DNA of 64,000 nucleotides from Luteimonas cucumeris (GTDB taxonomy: Bacteria > Pseudomonadota > Gammaproteobacteria > Xanthomonadales > Xanthomonadaceae), in NCBI RefSeq assembly GCF_007830035.1, contig NZ_VLKN01000003.1, forward strand, positions 434,001 to 498,000, in the 5' to 3' direction. Positions within the stretch are counted from its first letter, which is position 1, and each line of letters begins with the position of its first letter. Under the pieces are notes generated by a model that saw only the letters and a list, made by a program, of their open reading frames with translations, did not search any database and was not told where the DNA came from. This document shows positions 9,345-25,069 of the stretch, in pieces. A program made the translations under genes and the position numbers.

Positions 9345-10238
9345 TCAGGCCGTGGCCGCCGCCTGCTGCGGCAAGGCTTCGGCACGACGCTGCTGGGCAC
9401 GGATCAGGCGCTCCATGGTGCGCAGGGCGCGGTCGTTGAGACGCATCGCCGCATCGACCCACTCGCTGGTCACCGCCAGCAGTTCGTCGAGCGTGACGGG
9501 ATTGCAGGCCTGGCGGATCGCATTCATCGAGCGCAACGCATTGCCCATGCGCTTGTGCCTGCGGATCAGCTCGCGCGCGAAAGGCTGGCCCTCGCCCTTG
9601 GGCACGACATGGTCCACGACGCCCATCCGCAGCAATTCCTCCACCGGATAGACGCGCGCGTCGAGCATCATCCGCTCGGCCTGAGCGGGCGATACCCGGC
9701 GGGTCAGGAAGGTGTAGGCGCCCATGCCCGGGAACAGGTCGAACAGCACTTCCGGGAAGCCCATGCCGGTGCCTTCCTCGGCGATGATGGTGTGGCAGCA
9801 CAGCGCAGCCTCGAAACCGCCGCCGAGCGCATCGCCCTCGATCACCGCGATGCTGTGCACGCGATCCTCGTGCAGCCGCGAGAAGTTGTAGGCGACTTCC
9901 ACGCATAGCCGCGCATAGTCGAGCAGGCGGCCACGGTTGCCGCTGCGGATCAGCTGCGAGAACAGCGCCAGGTCGCCACCGAGGTTGAACACTTCGGCAT
10001 CCGAAGCCAGCACGAGGTGGTGGATGCCTGCCTGCGGATCGCGATCGCTCGCCAGCTTGCGGCGGATGCGCTCCTGGCTGCGTTTCATTTCCTGCAGCAG
10101 CCGTTCGGAAAAGCAGGGGTGGTAGACCTGCGACGGCTTGGCGTGCATGTAGCACCAATCGCTCTGGCCGGATTCGTCAGTGACATGGCGGACCAGGGAG
10201 GAGTCAATGACGGCAGGAACGCATTCGAGCAGGGACAT
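9345..10238 (-). CDS. rpfF: RpfF: DSF synthase (crotonase-fold thioesterase/dehydratase)
   Basis: RpfF makes the diffusible signal factor, cis-11-methyl-2-dodecenoic acid and related fatty acids, from 3-hydroxyacyl-ACP. The 297-residue protein has the crotonase core: LASDAEVFNLGGDLALF (oxyanion hole), then GGGFEAAL and GFPEVLFDLFPGMGAY, which contain the two catalytic Glu residues. The C-terminal WVDAAM...LRTMERLIRAQ is typical of RpfF. The start is the ATG at 10238, preceded by GGAG; the frame extends 34 codons further without homology. It lies downstream of rpfB on the same strand and faces rpfC. Confidence 0.96.
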   Translation of the reverse strand: MSLLECVPAVIDSSLVRHVTDESGQSDWCYMHAKPSQVYHPCFSERLLQEMKRSQERIRRKLASDRDPQAGIHHLVLASDAEVFNLGGDLALFSQLIRSGNRGRLLDYARLCVEVAYNFSRLHEDRVHSIAVIEGDALGGGFEAALCCHTIIAEEGTGMGFPEVLFDLFPGMGAYTFLTRRVSPAQAERMMLDARVYPVEELLRMGVVDHVVPKGEGQPFARELIRRHKRMGNALRSMNAIRQACNPVTLDELLAVTSEWVDAAMRLNDRALRTMERLIRAQQRRAEALPQQAAATA

Positions 10239-10383
10239 GGCGGAGCTCCGGACAAGTGGGTCATTGGGGACGGCGGGCAGGCAGACCTGCCGCGCCGATC
10301 CTACACCTGAACCAAAACTAAAGATGCAAGCCCCCGTCACGGCCGACGGGTGCCCCCGAAGCCGTTGTGGCGAAAACGGGATA

Positions 10384-12081
10384 TCAGGGAGTTACGGGCG
10401 GATCGCGCAGTTCGCGCCGCAGGATCTTGCCCACGTTGGTCTTGGGCAGCTCCGTGCGGAACTCGACGTGACGCGGCTGCTTGTAGCCGGTCAGGTTTTC
10501 GCGGGCATGGGCCTTGATCTGTTCGACGGTCAGCGCCGGATCCTTCCTGACGATGACCACCTTCACCGCTTCGCCGGACTTCTCGTCGGGCACGCCGACG
10601 GCAGCCACTTCCAGCACGCCGGGCATCAGCGCGATCACGTCCTCGACCTCGTTCGGATACACGTTGAAGCCCGAGACCAGGATCATGTCCTTCTTGCGGT
10701 CGACGATGTAGAAGTAACCGTTCTCGTCCATCTTCGCCATGTCGCCGGTGTGCAGCCAGCCATCGGCATCGATCACGTTGGCGGTTTCCTCGGGGCGTTG
10801 CCAGTAGCCCTTCATCACCTGCGGACCCTTGATGCACAGCTCGCCCACTTCACCCATCGGCAGACGGTTGCCGTCGTCATCCTTGACGCAGGCATCGGTC
10901 GAGGAAATCGGCAGGCCGATGGCGCCGTTGTAGTCGGCCAGGTTGAGCGGATTGATGCAGGCGGCCGGCGAGGTTTCGGTCAGGCCGTAGGCCTCGACCA
11001 GGGTGACGCCGGTGATTTTCTTCCAGCGATCGGCGACCGCGCGTTGCACCGCCATCGCGCCACCGAGCGTCAGCTTGAGGTGCGAGAAATCGAGCTTGTC
11101 GAAACCCGGCGTGTTGAGCAGCCCGTTGAACAACGTATTGACACCGGTGATGGCGGTGAAGGGCACATTGGCCAGTTCCTTGACGAAGCCGGCCATGTCA
11201 CGCGGATTGGTGATCAGGTAGTTCATGCCGCCGAACTTCATGAAGACCAGGCCGTTCGCGGTCAGCGCGAAGATGTGGTAAAGCGGGATCGCGGTGATGA
11301 TGATTTCCTTGCCCATCTCCATGTTGGTGCCGATCCACGCCGACGCCTGCTGCATGTTGGCGACCAGGTTGCGATGGGTCAGGATCGCGCCCTTGGCCAC
11401 GCCGGTGGTGCCGCCGGTGTATTGCAGGAAAGCGATGTCGCCGGGCTCGATGGCGACCTCGGGGAGCGTGTGGCGTTGTCCCAGCGCCAGTGCATCCTTG
11501 AAACGGATCGCATCCGGGATGTCGTAGTCCGGCACCATCTTCTTCACGTGCTTGAGCACGAAATTGACGATCGCCCCCTTGGGGAAACCGATCATGTCGC
11601 CGAGGCCGGTGGCGATGACCTGGGTGACGTCGGTATCGGCCAGTACTTCCTGCAGCGTGTGTCCGAAGTTGTCCAGCACCACGATCGCCTTGGCGCCGGA
11701 GTCCTTGAGCTGGTGGCGCAGTTCGCGCGCCGTGTACAGCGGATTGTGGTTGACCACCACCAGGCCGGCACGCAGGATGCCGAACGTCGCGATCGGGTAC
11801 TGCAGGCAGTTGGGCATCATGATCGCGACGCGATCGCCCTTCTTGAGCTTCAATTCGCCGAGCAGGTAGGCGGCGAATTGCCGGCTGAGGCGGTCGATGT
11901 CCGCGTATGTCAGCGTCTTGCCGAGATTGCTGAAGGCGGGGCGGTCGCGGTAGACATCGAACGAGGAATCCAGCACCGAGACGATCGACGGAAACTCGTC
12001 GAGGTCGATTTCGGCAGGCACGCCGGGCGGGTAGCTGGACAACCACGGACGTTCGTTGCTCACGGCGTTTTCCCCTGTCAT
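10384..12081 (-). CDS. rpfB: RpfB: long-chain fatty acyl-CoA ligase (FadD-like)
   Basis: RpfB activates fatty acids with CoA and is implicated in DSF turnover and fatty-acid recycling after DSF synthesis. The 565-residue product has the adenylate-forming signatures: P-loop [19 protein letters not shown], the motif [10 protein letters not shown] and the [20 protein letters not shown] region with the C-terminal hinge and the Lys of TNVGKIL. The chosen ATG at 12081 gives the family N terminus [20 protein letters not shown]; 108 further codons upstream have no homology. A GGAAAGG-type ribosome-binding site precedes it. Confidence 0.95.
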   Translation of the reverse strand: MTGENAVSNERPWLSSYPPGVPAEIDLDEFPSIVSVLDSSFDVYRDRPAFSNLGKTLTYADIDRLSRQFAAYLLGELKLKKGDRVAIMMPNCLQYPIATFGILRAGLVVVNHNPLYTARELRHQLKDSGAKAIVVLDNFGHTLQEVLADTDVTQVIATGLGDMIGFPKGAIVNFVLKHVKKMVPDYDIPDAIRFKDALALGQRHTLPEVAIEPGDIAFLQYTGGTTGVAKGAILTHRNLVANMQQASAWIGTNMEMGKEIIITAIPLYHIFALTANGLVFMKFGGMNYLITNPRDMAGFVKELANVPFTAITGVNTLFNGLLNTPGFDKLDFSHLKLTLGGAMAVQRAVADRWKKITGVTLVEAYGLTETSPAACINPLNLADYNGAIGLPISSTDACVKDDDGNRLPMGEVGELCIKGPQVMKGYWQRPEETANVIDADGWLHTGDMAKMDENGYFYIVDRKKDMILVSGFNVYPNEVEDVIALMPGVLEVAAVGVPDEKSGEAVKVVIVRKDPALTVEQIKAHARENLTGYKQPRHVEFRTELPKTNVGKILRRELRDPPVTP

Positions 12082-12226
12082 CTTTTGGCCTTTCCACCGG
12101 CGATGGACATCGTTCTCAACGATTGGAGCATAGGCCCCATGGGCTGGCAAGGCGGGTTGCAGCACTGCGCCGCCGCCTCGCGGGCATGTGCTAGCGTGCC
12201 CCCCGGTTTCCGCATTCATGACGCTC

Positions 12227-12700
12227 ATGTCCCGTTCGCCATCGACCGCTCCGAAGCCATTCGTGCAGGCCCATCTGCGTATGTTGATCAGCACGCTGGT
12301 GATCGCATTCCTGGTCGCAGGGTGCGCGCGCGCACCGCCGGAGCAGGCCCTGCGGCAGTCGCTTGCGGAACTGCAGGAAGGCATCGAGGCGCGCGACGCC
12401 GACATGTTCGAGCGCTACCTGGCGGAGGATTTCGTCGGACCGGACGGTGTGGATCGTGACGGCGTCCGGCGCCTGGCCGCACTGCAGTGGATGCGACACC
12501 GCGCAGTCGGCCTCAACTTCGGTCCGCTCGACGTGAAGATCAGCGATCGGCATGCCACTGTCCGGTTCACCGCGGCGGCCACGGGCGGTTCGACGCGGAT
12601 GCTGCCCGACACCGCCCAGGTCTACGAAGTGGAAACAGGCTGGCGCCTGCACGACGACGCATGGCTCATGACCAGCGCCGCCTGGAAACCGAAGCTTTGA
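12227..12700 (+). CDS. Putative lipoprotein with NTF2/SnoaL-like fold
   Basis: This small protein is transcribed divergently from rpfB. A hydrophobic stretch ending in LVAGC is a credible lipobox, so the mature protein would be a lipid-anchored domain of about 120 residues. Its pattern ([36 protein letters not shown], ending in a Trp-rich [11 protein letters not shown] strand) looks like the NTF2/DUF4440 family of cone-shaped ligand-binding domains. The start is uncertain: ATGs at 12218, 12227 and 12281 are possible, the last giving the shortest signal peptide. The ligand is unknown. Confidence 0.7.
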   Translation: MSRSPSTAPKPFVQAHLRMLISTLVIAFLVAGCARAPPEQALRQSLAELQEGIEARDADMFERYLAEDFVGPDGVDRDGVRRLAALQWMRHRAVGLNFGPLDVKISDRHATVRFTAAATGGSTRMLPDTAQVYEVETGWRLHDDAWLMTSAAWKPKL

Positions 12701-12869
12701 GCCAGCCTCTGTAGAGCGGAGCTTGCTGCGCTGAGTTTCACTGCAGGCCTGAACTTCCCGTAGCGTGCGCTGCGTGCACGATTAGAACTGTCGATACGAC
12801 GTGCGCATAGCACACGCCACAAGAAGACAGCGGAGCAGGGTCGACTCTACAAAGATGAGAGCAGATACG

Positions 12870-12900
12870 AAAAAGCGGCCTTGTGGCCGCTTTTTTTTTT
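12870..12900. terminator. Bidirectional intrinsic terminator of acnA
   Basis: AGCGGCC-TTGT-GGCCGCT is flanked by five A residues on one side and a run of ten T residues on the other. It lies about 20 bp past the acnA stop and reads as a terminator on the minus strand; the T-run also makes it effective on the plus strand. Confidence 0.9.
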
Positions 12901-12918
12901 CGATTGTCGCAAAAGCGA

Positions 12919-15684
<2,766 letters not shown>

Positions 15685-15850
15685 GGAGGCTCCTGGCGAT
15701 ATGGCGGGGAGGGCGGGAGGAAAACACCGCGGTTAGCGCATCCATTATGCCGGAAGCCGCGCTGCGCCGCAGCTACGTCGATCGCTTCGCGGCGTCGCGC
15801 TTGCGCCGCTACCCGATGCTCAGCGCTGCGCAAGCTGTCTTCCGGATCGG

Positions 15851-16453
15851 TTATTCGCCCGCGGCTTCGAGCAGTTCGCGGCGGCGCAGCAACAGGTCCC
15901 AATAGCTGCCGCCGAGCTGCCGCCACAGCACCGCCGAGCGCAGGGCCGCCAGCAGGATCGAGCGGATTTCCGCCACCACGTTGGGCTGGCCGAGGTAATG
16001 CGGATTGCCCTGCACCATCACCCGCGGCCGCAACTGGCTGATGGTTTCGGCGTACAGGCTGCCGAGGCCGGCCAGGATATCGGGATGGGTACTGCCCAGT
16101 CGCTCTGCCGCAGGCGCCAGCGAAGCAATGCCACGCTGTACCTGCGCCACGGACTGGGCATCGCCGACGAAACGACGCTCGATCTGCATCACCGCCAGCG
16201 CCAGCTTGGGCAGCAGGGGATCGTCGATGCGGCTGCCGAGGTATTCGCGCACCAGTCGCAGCCCGGGACGCAGCGCGGCACCGTTGCCATAGATCGCCAA
16301 TGGCGATTCGGCGTCGATCCGGAACACCGAGTCGATGGCGGTGGCGACCACGGCCGCGTCGGATTGTCCGGTTTCGGCGATGCGCCGTACCTGCTGCAGC
16401 GCCTGGGCCAGCCCAGCCAGCGCCAGTACGCGATCCTGCATCACCGGGCTCAT
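15851..16453 (-). CDS. hflD: HflD homologue (lysogenisation regulator family)
   Basis: This 200-residue, largely alpha-helical protein is a member of the HflD family, named for the Escherichia coli factor that modulates phage lambda CII; its general role is unclear and it is conserved next to mnmA. Typical features are [22 protein letters not shown] at the N terminus, [12 protein letters not shown], and the C-terminal [20 protein letters not shown]. Its ATG overlaps the mnmA stop by four bases, so it is the last gene of the nudJ-mnmA-hflD operon. Confidence 0.92.
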   Translation of the reverse strand: MSPVMQDRVLALAGLAQALQQVRRIAETGQSDAAVVATAIDSVFRIDAESPLAIYGNGAALRPGLRLVREYLGSRIDDPLLPKLALAVMQIERRFVGDAQSVAQVQRGIASLAPAAERLGSTHPDILAGLGSLYAETISQLRPRVMVQGNPHYLGQPNVVAEIRSILLAALRSAVLWRQLGGSYWDLLLRRRELLEAAGE

Positions 16454-17598
16454 GCGGCGTGGTTCCTTTCCAGATGGGGTTGTAGTTGCGATTCGAGTGC
16501 GGCATCGGTGGCCGCGATGACCGCGCCGCCGAGGCAGCGGTCGCCGTCGTACAGCACCAGCGACTGGCCGGGGGTGACAGCGCGCTGCGCACGCTGAAAG
16601 CGCACCTGTAGCGAGCCGTCTTCGCGGACGTCGACTTCGCAGGCTTCAGCGGCCTGGCGGTAACGGGTCTGCGCACTGCTGGCGAAACGCCGGGCTGGCG
16701 GATGGCCGTCGATCCAGTGTGCGGTTTCCGACCACAGGTTCTGCGACTGCAGCCATGGACTGTCGCTGCCCTGGTCGACGTAGAGCACGTTGCCGCCCAC
16801 GTCCTTGCCGACCACATACCACGGTGCCGGCTCGAAACCGCGCACGCCGCCGATGTTGAGGCCTTCGCGCTGGCCGAGCGTGAAATAGAACACGCCAGGG
16901 TGGGTGCCGACGACGCGGCCGTCCGGCGTACGGATCTCGCCGTCGCGCGCGGGCAGCCAACGCGACAGGAACTCGCGAAAGTCGCGCTCGCCGATGAAGC
17001 AGATCCCGGTCGAATCCTTCTTCGCCGCCGTCGGCAGACCGGTCTCGGCGGCGAGGGCGCGCACGTCATGCTTGAGCCAGTCGCCGAGCGGGAACAGGGT
17101 CGCGGCCAGTTGCTCCTGGCCGAGCTGGTGCAGGAAATAGCTCTGGTCCTTGCCTGCGTCGGCAGCCCGCAGCAATGTCCAGCGACCATCGCGTTGCTCG
17201 ATCCGCGCGTAGTGGCCTGTGGCGATGCGTTCGGCGCCCAGTTCGCGCGCCGCATCCAGAAAGTGCTTGAACTTGATTTCGCGGTTGCACAGCACGTCCG
17301 GATTGGGTGTGCGCCCGGCTGCGTATTCGGCAAGGAAGTGGGCAAACACGCCATCCCAGTATTCGCGCGAGAAGTCGCGGAAGTGGATTGGCAGGCCGAG
17401 GCGGCCGCAGACCGCCACGGCATCCCTGCGGTCGTCCTCCGCGCGGCAGTCGCCACTGCCGTCGTCGGCCCAGTTCTGCATGAAGAGCCCGGCGACGGCA
17501 TCACCCGGATCGCGGGTTGCCTGGTCGCGCAGCAACAGCGCTGCGACGGAGGAGTCGACACCGCCCGATACGCCGACGATCGTGCGTGCGGCGATCAT
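16450..17598 (-). CDS. mnmA: tRNA-specific 2-thiouridylase MnmA
   Basis: MnmA thiolates U34 of tRNA-Lys, -Glu and -Gln. The 382-residue protein has the PP-loop ATP-binding motif [15 protein letters not shown] at the N terminus, the catalytic Cys of [11 protein letters not shown] near residue 100, the second Cys in [12 protein letters not shown] near residue 200, and the C-terminal [18 protein letters not shown]. The chosen ATG overlaps the upstream NudJ-like stop (ATGA); an extended frame upstream lies inside that gene. Confidence 0.96.
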   Translation of the reverse strand: MIAARTIVGVSGGVDSSVAALLLRDQATRDPGDAVAGLFMQNWADDGSGDCRAEDDRRDAVAVCGRLGLPIHFRDFSREYWDGVFAHFLAEYAAGRTPNPDVLCNREIKFKHFLDAARELGAERIATGHYARIEQRDGRWTLLRAADAGKDQSYFLHQLGQEQLAATLFPLGDWLKHDVRALAAETGLPTAAKKDSTGICFIGERDFREFLSRWLPARDGEIRTPDGRVVGTHPGVFYFTLGQREGLNIGGVRGFEPAPWYVVGKDVGGNVLYVDQGSDSPWLQSQNLWSETAHWIDGHPPARRFASSAQTRYRQAAEACEVDVREDGSLQVRFQRAQRAVTPGQSLVLYDGDRCLGGAVIAATDAALESQLQPHLERNHAA

Positions 17599-18059
17599 GC
17601 CAGTTGCCGGGCCAGATCCAGCGGATAACGACGTCCGGCCAGATAGTCGTCGACCACGCGCCAGACCAGTGGACTGCGATGGCTGGCCTGCCGCGCCTGC
17701 AACTCGGCCGGTGTCAGCCATAGCGCCTGGACGATGCCTTCGTCGAGCGGGCGTTGCGGATCATGGAACACAGCGTCCGCTGCGAAGGCGAAGCGCAGGT
17801 AATGGCGCTGGGTTTCGGGTGCCTTCCATTGGTAGGCGCCGACGAACGACGTCAGGCGTACGTCCCAGCCGGTCTCTTCGCGGGTCTCGCGCAGCGCGGC
17901 GTCGGCAAGACTTTCATCGGGCTCCAGGTGGCCGGCAGGCTGGTTGATCACCAGGCCGCCGTTGACCCTTTCTTCCACGCACAGCAGGCGGCCATCGTGC
18001 AGCACGACCGTCGCGACGGTCACGTCGGGCTGCCAGAAACGGCCTTCGCGATAGCTCAT
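17595..18059 (-). CDS. nudJ: NUDIX hydrolase, NudJ-like phosphatase
   Basis: This 154-residue NUDIX hydrolase has the Nudix box from residue 44 ([16 protein letters not shown] followed by TREETGW), with all metal-binding Glu residues. The N-terminal [17 protein letters not shown] and the QPAGHLE context, and its position directly before mnmA, match NudJ, which hydrolyses thiamine and nucleoside pyrophosphates in E. coli. The substrate here is inferred, not shown. It heads the operon and is divergent from clpS. Confidence 0.88.
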   Translation of the reverse strand: MSYREGRFWQPDVTVATVVLHDGRLLCVEERVNGGLVINQPAGHLEPDESLADAALRETREETGWDVRLTSFVGAYQWKAPETQRHYLRFAFAADAVFHDPQRPLDEGIVQALWLTPAELQARQASHRSPLVWRVVDDYLAGRRYPLDLARQLA

Positions 18060-18179
18060 GCGCGCCGCTCTGCAGCCAAGATCGGGCCGGGCTTGTCTAT
18101 TCGGATCATGGGCCTATTTTCCTTGGTCTGGCAGGTCGCGTCCACGACGCGCACGCGAACACGTTCGTATAATTGGGCC

Positions 18180-18500
18180 ATGGCAAAGAAAACCGACCAG
18201 GATCGAGACCACGGCGTCATCGTCGAGACCGCCAAGCCCGAGACCGCCAGGCCGCCGCTGTATTCCGTCCTGTTGCTGAACGACGATTACACCCCGATGG
18301 ATTTCGTGGTCGAGGTGCTGGTGAGCTTCTTTTCGCTCAGCCTGGATAAAGCGACCCAGATCATGCTGCATGTGCATACCCGCGGCCGCGGCGTATGCGG
18401 CGTCTACACCCGGGAGGTGGCAGAGTCGAAGGTGGCCCAGGTCAACGAGTTCTCGCGTATGCACCAGCATCCGCTCCTTTGCACGATGGAAAAGGCCTAG
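18180..18500 (+). CDS. clpS: ClpS adaptor (N-end rule)
   Basis: ClpS binds N-degron substrates and delivers them to ClpA. The 106-residue protein has the family core: PPLYSVLLLNDDYTPMDFVV, where the Asn-Asp-Asp lines the N-degron pocket, VLVSFFSLSLDKATQIMLHVH, and the GVYTREVAESKVAQVNEFSR segment. The start at 18180 follows a spaced promoter-like TATAATTGG stretch. It lies 62 bp upstream of its partner clpA. Confidence 0.96.
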   Translation: MAKKTDQDRDHGVIVETAKPETARPPLYSVLLLNDDYTPMDFVVEVLVSFFSLSLDKATQIMLHVHTRGRGVCGVYTREVAESKVAQVNEFSRMHQHPLLCTMEKA

Positions 18501-18562
18501 GATGGAAAAGGCCTGACGTCGTCCCCAGATAGGTCAGCAGTCGTAACGGAGGCATCCGCCCC

Positions 18563-20842
<2,280 letters not shown>

Positions 20843-20865
20843 TCGCATCGTTGCTGCGACACAAG

Positions 20866-20892
20866 AAAGCGGGCTTCGGCCCGCTTTTTTTA
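20866..20892 (+). terminator. Intrinsic terminator after clpA
   Basis: AAGCGGGC-TTCG-GCCCGCTTTTTTT: a GC-rich stem with a UUCG tetraloop and a seven-T tract, 25 bp past the clpA stop. The A-rich left side also allows weak function for the convergent DUF4124 gene ending at 20910. Confidence 0.92.
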
Positions 20893-20909
20893 TCCGCGAA
20901 GCAACGGCC

Positions 20910-21446
20910 TCAGCCGCAACGACCGGCGATGTTCCGTTTCAGTTCCGCCCTGGCATGCGACAGGTCCTTGCGTTCGGAAGCGTTGCGCTTCTGCGGGCCT
21001 GCTTCCTTTTCGGCTTTCTCTATCCGGTCGAGCGCCTTGTACCACTCGGTGCATTGCCGGGCATCGAGCAGTGCCTGCTCCTTGCGGGCCTTGTCGTTCT
21101 GCTGGGCGCGAAGGTACTTGCGGTTTTCCTCGACCTGCCGCTGCACGTCGGCCGGAGCAAGCGTGCGGTCGATGGGTACGGTCGCAGCAGGTACGCTGGG
21201 CCGGGTCGCGATCGGCGTCGCCGGCGCATGGCGCGGCAGCGTACGCGGGTCGCGCGGCGCGTTCGGCTCGGCGGGCGAAACCGTGCGGTAATCCTTCGCG
21301 CTGGTCGGCGGAGGGGTGTCGGTGTAGTGGGTGTTGCCGCTGGCGTCTTTCCAGCGATAGACCTGGGCCGAAACGATGCCGCAGGACAGGAGCGCCACGA
21401 CCGGCAGCGTGGCCAGTGCGAACCTGCGGGTCCGCACGCCGGACAT
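20910..21446 (-). CDS. DUF4124-domain exported protein
   Basis: This 178-residue protein has a Sec signal peptide (residues 1-25, ending GIVSAQ) followed by the DUF4124 signature VYRWKDASGNTHYTDTPP, a small beta-fold of unknown function common in gammaproteobacteria. The C-terminal half is charged and helical (QVEENRKYLRAQQNDKARKE...), probably a coiled coil, with a final Cys in the last residues. Its ATG overlaps the infA TGA by one base, so it is co-transcribed with infA. No function is established. Confidence 0.85.
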   Translation of the reverse strand: MSGVRTRRFALATLPVVALLSCGIVSAQVYRWKDASGNTHYTDTPPPTSAKDYRTVSPAEPNAPRDPRTLPRHAPATPIATRPSVPAATVPIDRTLAPADVQRQVEENRKYLRAQQNDKARKEQALLDARQCTEWYKALDRIEKAEKEAGPQKRNASERKDLSHARAELKRNIAGRCG

Positions 21447-21664
21447 CACTTCATCCGGTAGGTGATGCGGCCCTTGGTCAGGTCGTAAGGAGTCATTTCG
21501 ACCTTGACCTTGTCTCCTGTGAGGATGCGGATGTAGTTCTTGCGCATCCGCCCGGAGATGTGGGCGATGATCTCGTGGCCGTTCTCCAGCTTCACCCGGA
21601 ACATGGTGTTCGGGAGGGTTTCGGAGATCGTGCCTTCGAATTCGATGACGTCGTCTTTCGCCAT
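21446..21664 (-). CDS. infA: Translation initiation factor IF-1
   Basis: IF-1 is a single OB-fold protein that occupies the ribosomal A site during initiation. The 72-residue length and the motifs [43 protein letters not shown] and the C-terminal KGRITYR are fully canonical. The frame extends upstream but the ATG at 21664 is the conserved start. Confidence 0.98.
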   Translation of the reverse strand: MAKDDVIEFEGTISETLPNTMFRVKLENGHEIIAHISGRMRKNYIRILTGDKVKVEMTPYDLTKGRITYRMK

Positions 21665-21752
21665 GCGTCCTTTGCTGCCTGAAGTGCCGGGCGTGGAAAC
21701 GTCCGGAAGCCGCGCATTCTGCCACGCGCCGCCACTGCACGCAAAGAAAACG

Positions 21753-22496
21753 TTAAACGGCGGCGCGGGACAGGGCGTGTGCCGGCAACCGCCCGAAGCA
21801 TTCCGTCCAGCGGCCTGTTGGCTGCGGGATTGAAACAAGGGTGGCGACCCGGGCGATGAAATCGCGCCGCGACCACGATTCGGCGCCCAGTCCCAGCAGG
21901 TGCGGACTCTCGACCTGGGCGTCGATCAGGGGCCAGTCCCAGCCGCGCAGGCGGTGGGCGAGGGCGGCCAGCGCCAGCTTCGAACCGCCGGACTCGCCAC
22001 TGAACATGCTCTCGCCGAAAAACATCCGGCCGACAGCGACGCCATAGATGCCGCCGACCAGGCGCGTGCCGGAGAACACTTCCACCGAGTGCGCATGTCC
22101 CAGGTGGTGCAATTCGACATAGGCGGCCTGCATCGCGTCGGTGATCCAGGTACCGCGCTGGCCCGGCCGCGGCGTCGCGGCGCAGGCGGCCACGACCGCG
22201 GCGAACGCGGTGTCGGCGCGGACCTCCCAGGCCGACGACTTCAGCGATCGGCGAAAGCGCGACGACAGTTTCACCCCGTCGCTTCGAAACACCATGCGCG
22301 GGTCGGGGCTCCACCACAGGATCGGTTGGCCACGCGAATACCAGGGGAAGATGCCATGACGATAGGCATTCAACAGGCGGGCGGGAGAGAGATCGCCGCC
22401 CATGGCAAGCAGGCCGTCGGGCTCCTGCAACGCGCACTCGGCCGGCGGGAACGGCGACGCCGGATCCGGATCGAGTTGCGGGATGCGCAAGGCCAT
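21753..22496 (-). CDS. aat: Leucyl/phenylalanyl-tRNA-protein transferase
   Basis: Aat adds Leu or Phe to proteins with N-terminal Lys or Arg, creating degrons for ClpS-ClpA, whose genes lie about 1-3 kb away. The 247-residue protein shows the family motifs [26 protein letters not shown], the [12 protein letters not shown] segment, the [11 protein letters not shown] and [20 protein letters not shown] stretches, and the C-terminal [11 protein letters not shown]. The clpS-clpA-infA-aat neighbourhood is widely conserved in proteobacteria. Confidence 0.96.
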   Translation of the reverse strand: MALRIPQLDPDPASPFPPAECALQEPDGLLAMGGDLSPARLLNAYRHGIFPWYSRGQPILWWSPDPRMVFRSDGVKLSSRFRRSLKSSAWEVRADTAFAAVVAACAATPRPGQRGTWITDAMQAAYVELHHLGHAHSVEVFSGTRLVGGIYGVAVGRMFFGESMFSGESGGSKLALAALAHRLRGWDWPLIDAQVESPHLLGLGAESWSRRDFIARVATLVSIPQPTGRWTECFGRLPAHALSRAAV

Positions 22497-22546
22497 CCGC
22501 GGACGTTAAACCAGAAGCGCCAGCAACGGGATACTCTCCGATCCGT

Positions 22547-22630
22547 CATCCCGAATGCAGTGAGGGACCTGCAGTCGGTTGCGGCACGGAAGTGGATCCC
22601 CTGCTGCGTCCGGGACAACAGGCAACGCGG
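22547..22630 (+). repeat. Second copy of the REP-like intergenic element (degenerate)
   Basis: In the gap between aat and the acyltransferase gene, 22547-22569 (CATCCCG...GAGGGACC) matches 4217-4239 with few substitutions, and a GGATCCCCTGCTGCGTCCGGGACAAC-like right half follows. The two sites mark a dispersed family of palindromic elements. Confidence 0.45.
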
Positions 22631-22668
22631 GGATGCGGAGTGAAACGAGGCAACAGCAGAGCAGCGGA

Positions 22669-23796
22669 TCAGCCTGCGCCACGGAACGGCGAATGGCCGG
22701 CAAGGTTCGCCGCATGGCTACGCACCGACGTGGCTTCCTCCTCGCACCATCGTGCCAGTGGCTCGGCGAAGTCGGGATCGGCGATCCAGTGGCGACTGCG
22801 CACCAAGGTGGGCAGGAAGCCGCGCGCGATCTTGTGTTCACCCTGGGCGCCGGGCTCGAACCTGCGCAGGCCTTCGCGCAGGCAATACTCGATGCCCTGG
22901 TAGTAGCAGGTCTCGAAGTGCAGGCCCGGCAGTGGCCGCGCCGTGCCCCAGTAACGTCCGTACAGCGTGTCGCCGCCACGCAGGCACAGCGCGCCGGCGA
23001 TGGTCTCGCCGGCATGGTCGGCGAGGAACAGCACCAGATCGTCGGCCAGGGTCGTGGCGAGATGGCGCAGGAAATCGAACGTCAGCGCCGGCGAATTGCC
23101 GTACTCGGCGAAGGTCTGCAGGTAGAAGTCGTACATGGCAGCGAGGTCGCCGTCGCTGGCGTCGCGGCCGTGCACGATGCGGAAGGTGACGCCGGCACGC
23201 GCTGCCTTGGCGCGTTCCTGGCGGATGTTCTTGCGGTGCTTGTGATCCATCGCCGCGAGGAAATCGCCGAAGTTCTCCCAGCCGGCATCGTTGCGCCAGT
23301 GGTACTGCACGTCGATGCGCGCCAGCCAGTCATCGCCAAAAGCGGCATCGTCGGTTCCGGCATGGAAGTTGACGTGCGCGGACGACAGGCCGGCCTCGCG
23401 CGTCCACCGCACGATCGCTGCCGGCAACAGACGCCGCGTTTCATCGTCGCACGCCAGCAGCCGCGGTCCGGTCACGGGCGAGTAGGGCACGGCGCACAGG
23501 TATTTCGGGAAGTAATCCTGGCCGTAGCGGGCATAGGCGTGCGCCCATGCGTGGTCGAAGACGAATTCGCCATGGGAATTGGTCTTGATGTAACCGGGTG
23601 CGGCGGCGATCAGTTCACCGCCGTCCCACAGGGTCAGGTGTCGCGATGTCCAGCCCCATTCCTCGCGCAGGCAGCCGTGTTGTTCAAGGCCGGAGAGGAA
23701 CGCGTGGGTGATGAAGGGATTATGGCCATCGTGCAGCGCATCCCACACGGCCGGGTTGATGCCGGCAAGCTTTTCGAAGATGCGTGCGGTCGGCAT
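22669..23796 (-). CDS. FemAB-like GNAT-fold acyltransferase (PF04339/DUF482 type)
   Basis: This 375-residue protein belongs to the family of cytoplasmic FemAB/GNAT-fold proteins (COG3146 type) present in many proteobacteria without a settled substrate. Typical features are an N-terminal NPFITHAFLSGLEQHGC, DHAWAHAYARYGQDYFPKY, the VHFH-like SAHVNFH segment, YHWRNDAGWENFGDFLA, KHRKNIRQER and the C-terminal RRFEPGAQGEHKIARGF. The start chosen is MPTARIFEKL at 23796; the frame extends 19 codons further without homology. Acyl transfer to an amino group is inferred from the fold only. Confidence 0.85.
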   Translation of the reverse strand: MPTARIFEKLAGINPAVWDALHDGHNPFITHAFLSGLEQHGCLREEWGWTSRHLTLWDGGELIAAAPGYIKTNSHGEFVFDHAWAHAYARYGQDYFPKYLCAVPYSPVTGPRLLACDDETRRLLPAAIVRWTREAGLSSAHVNFHAGTDDAAFGDDWLARIDVQYHWRNDAGWENFGDFLAAMDHKHRKNIRQERAKAARAGVTFRIVHGRDASDGDLAAMYDFYLQTFAEYGNSPALTFDFLRHLATTLADDLVLFLADHAGETIAGALCLRGGDTLYGRYWGTARPLPGLHFETCYYQGIEYCLREGLRRFEPGAQGEHKIARGFLPTLVRSRHWIADPDFAEPLARWCEEEATSVRSHAANLAGHSPFRGAG

Positions 23797-23821
23797 CCGG
23801 ATTTCTATCCGACCGTAACGA

Positions 23822-25069
<1,248 letters not shown>

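Noticed and set aside
10180-12459. 759-codon plus-strand open frame opposite rpfB
   Set aside because: It is an antisense shadow of rpfB (His/Asp/Val/Gly-rich, typical of reversed high-GC coding DNA) with no family signature.
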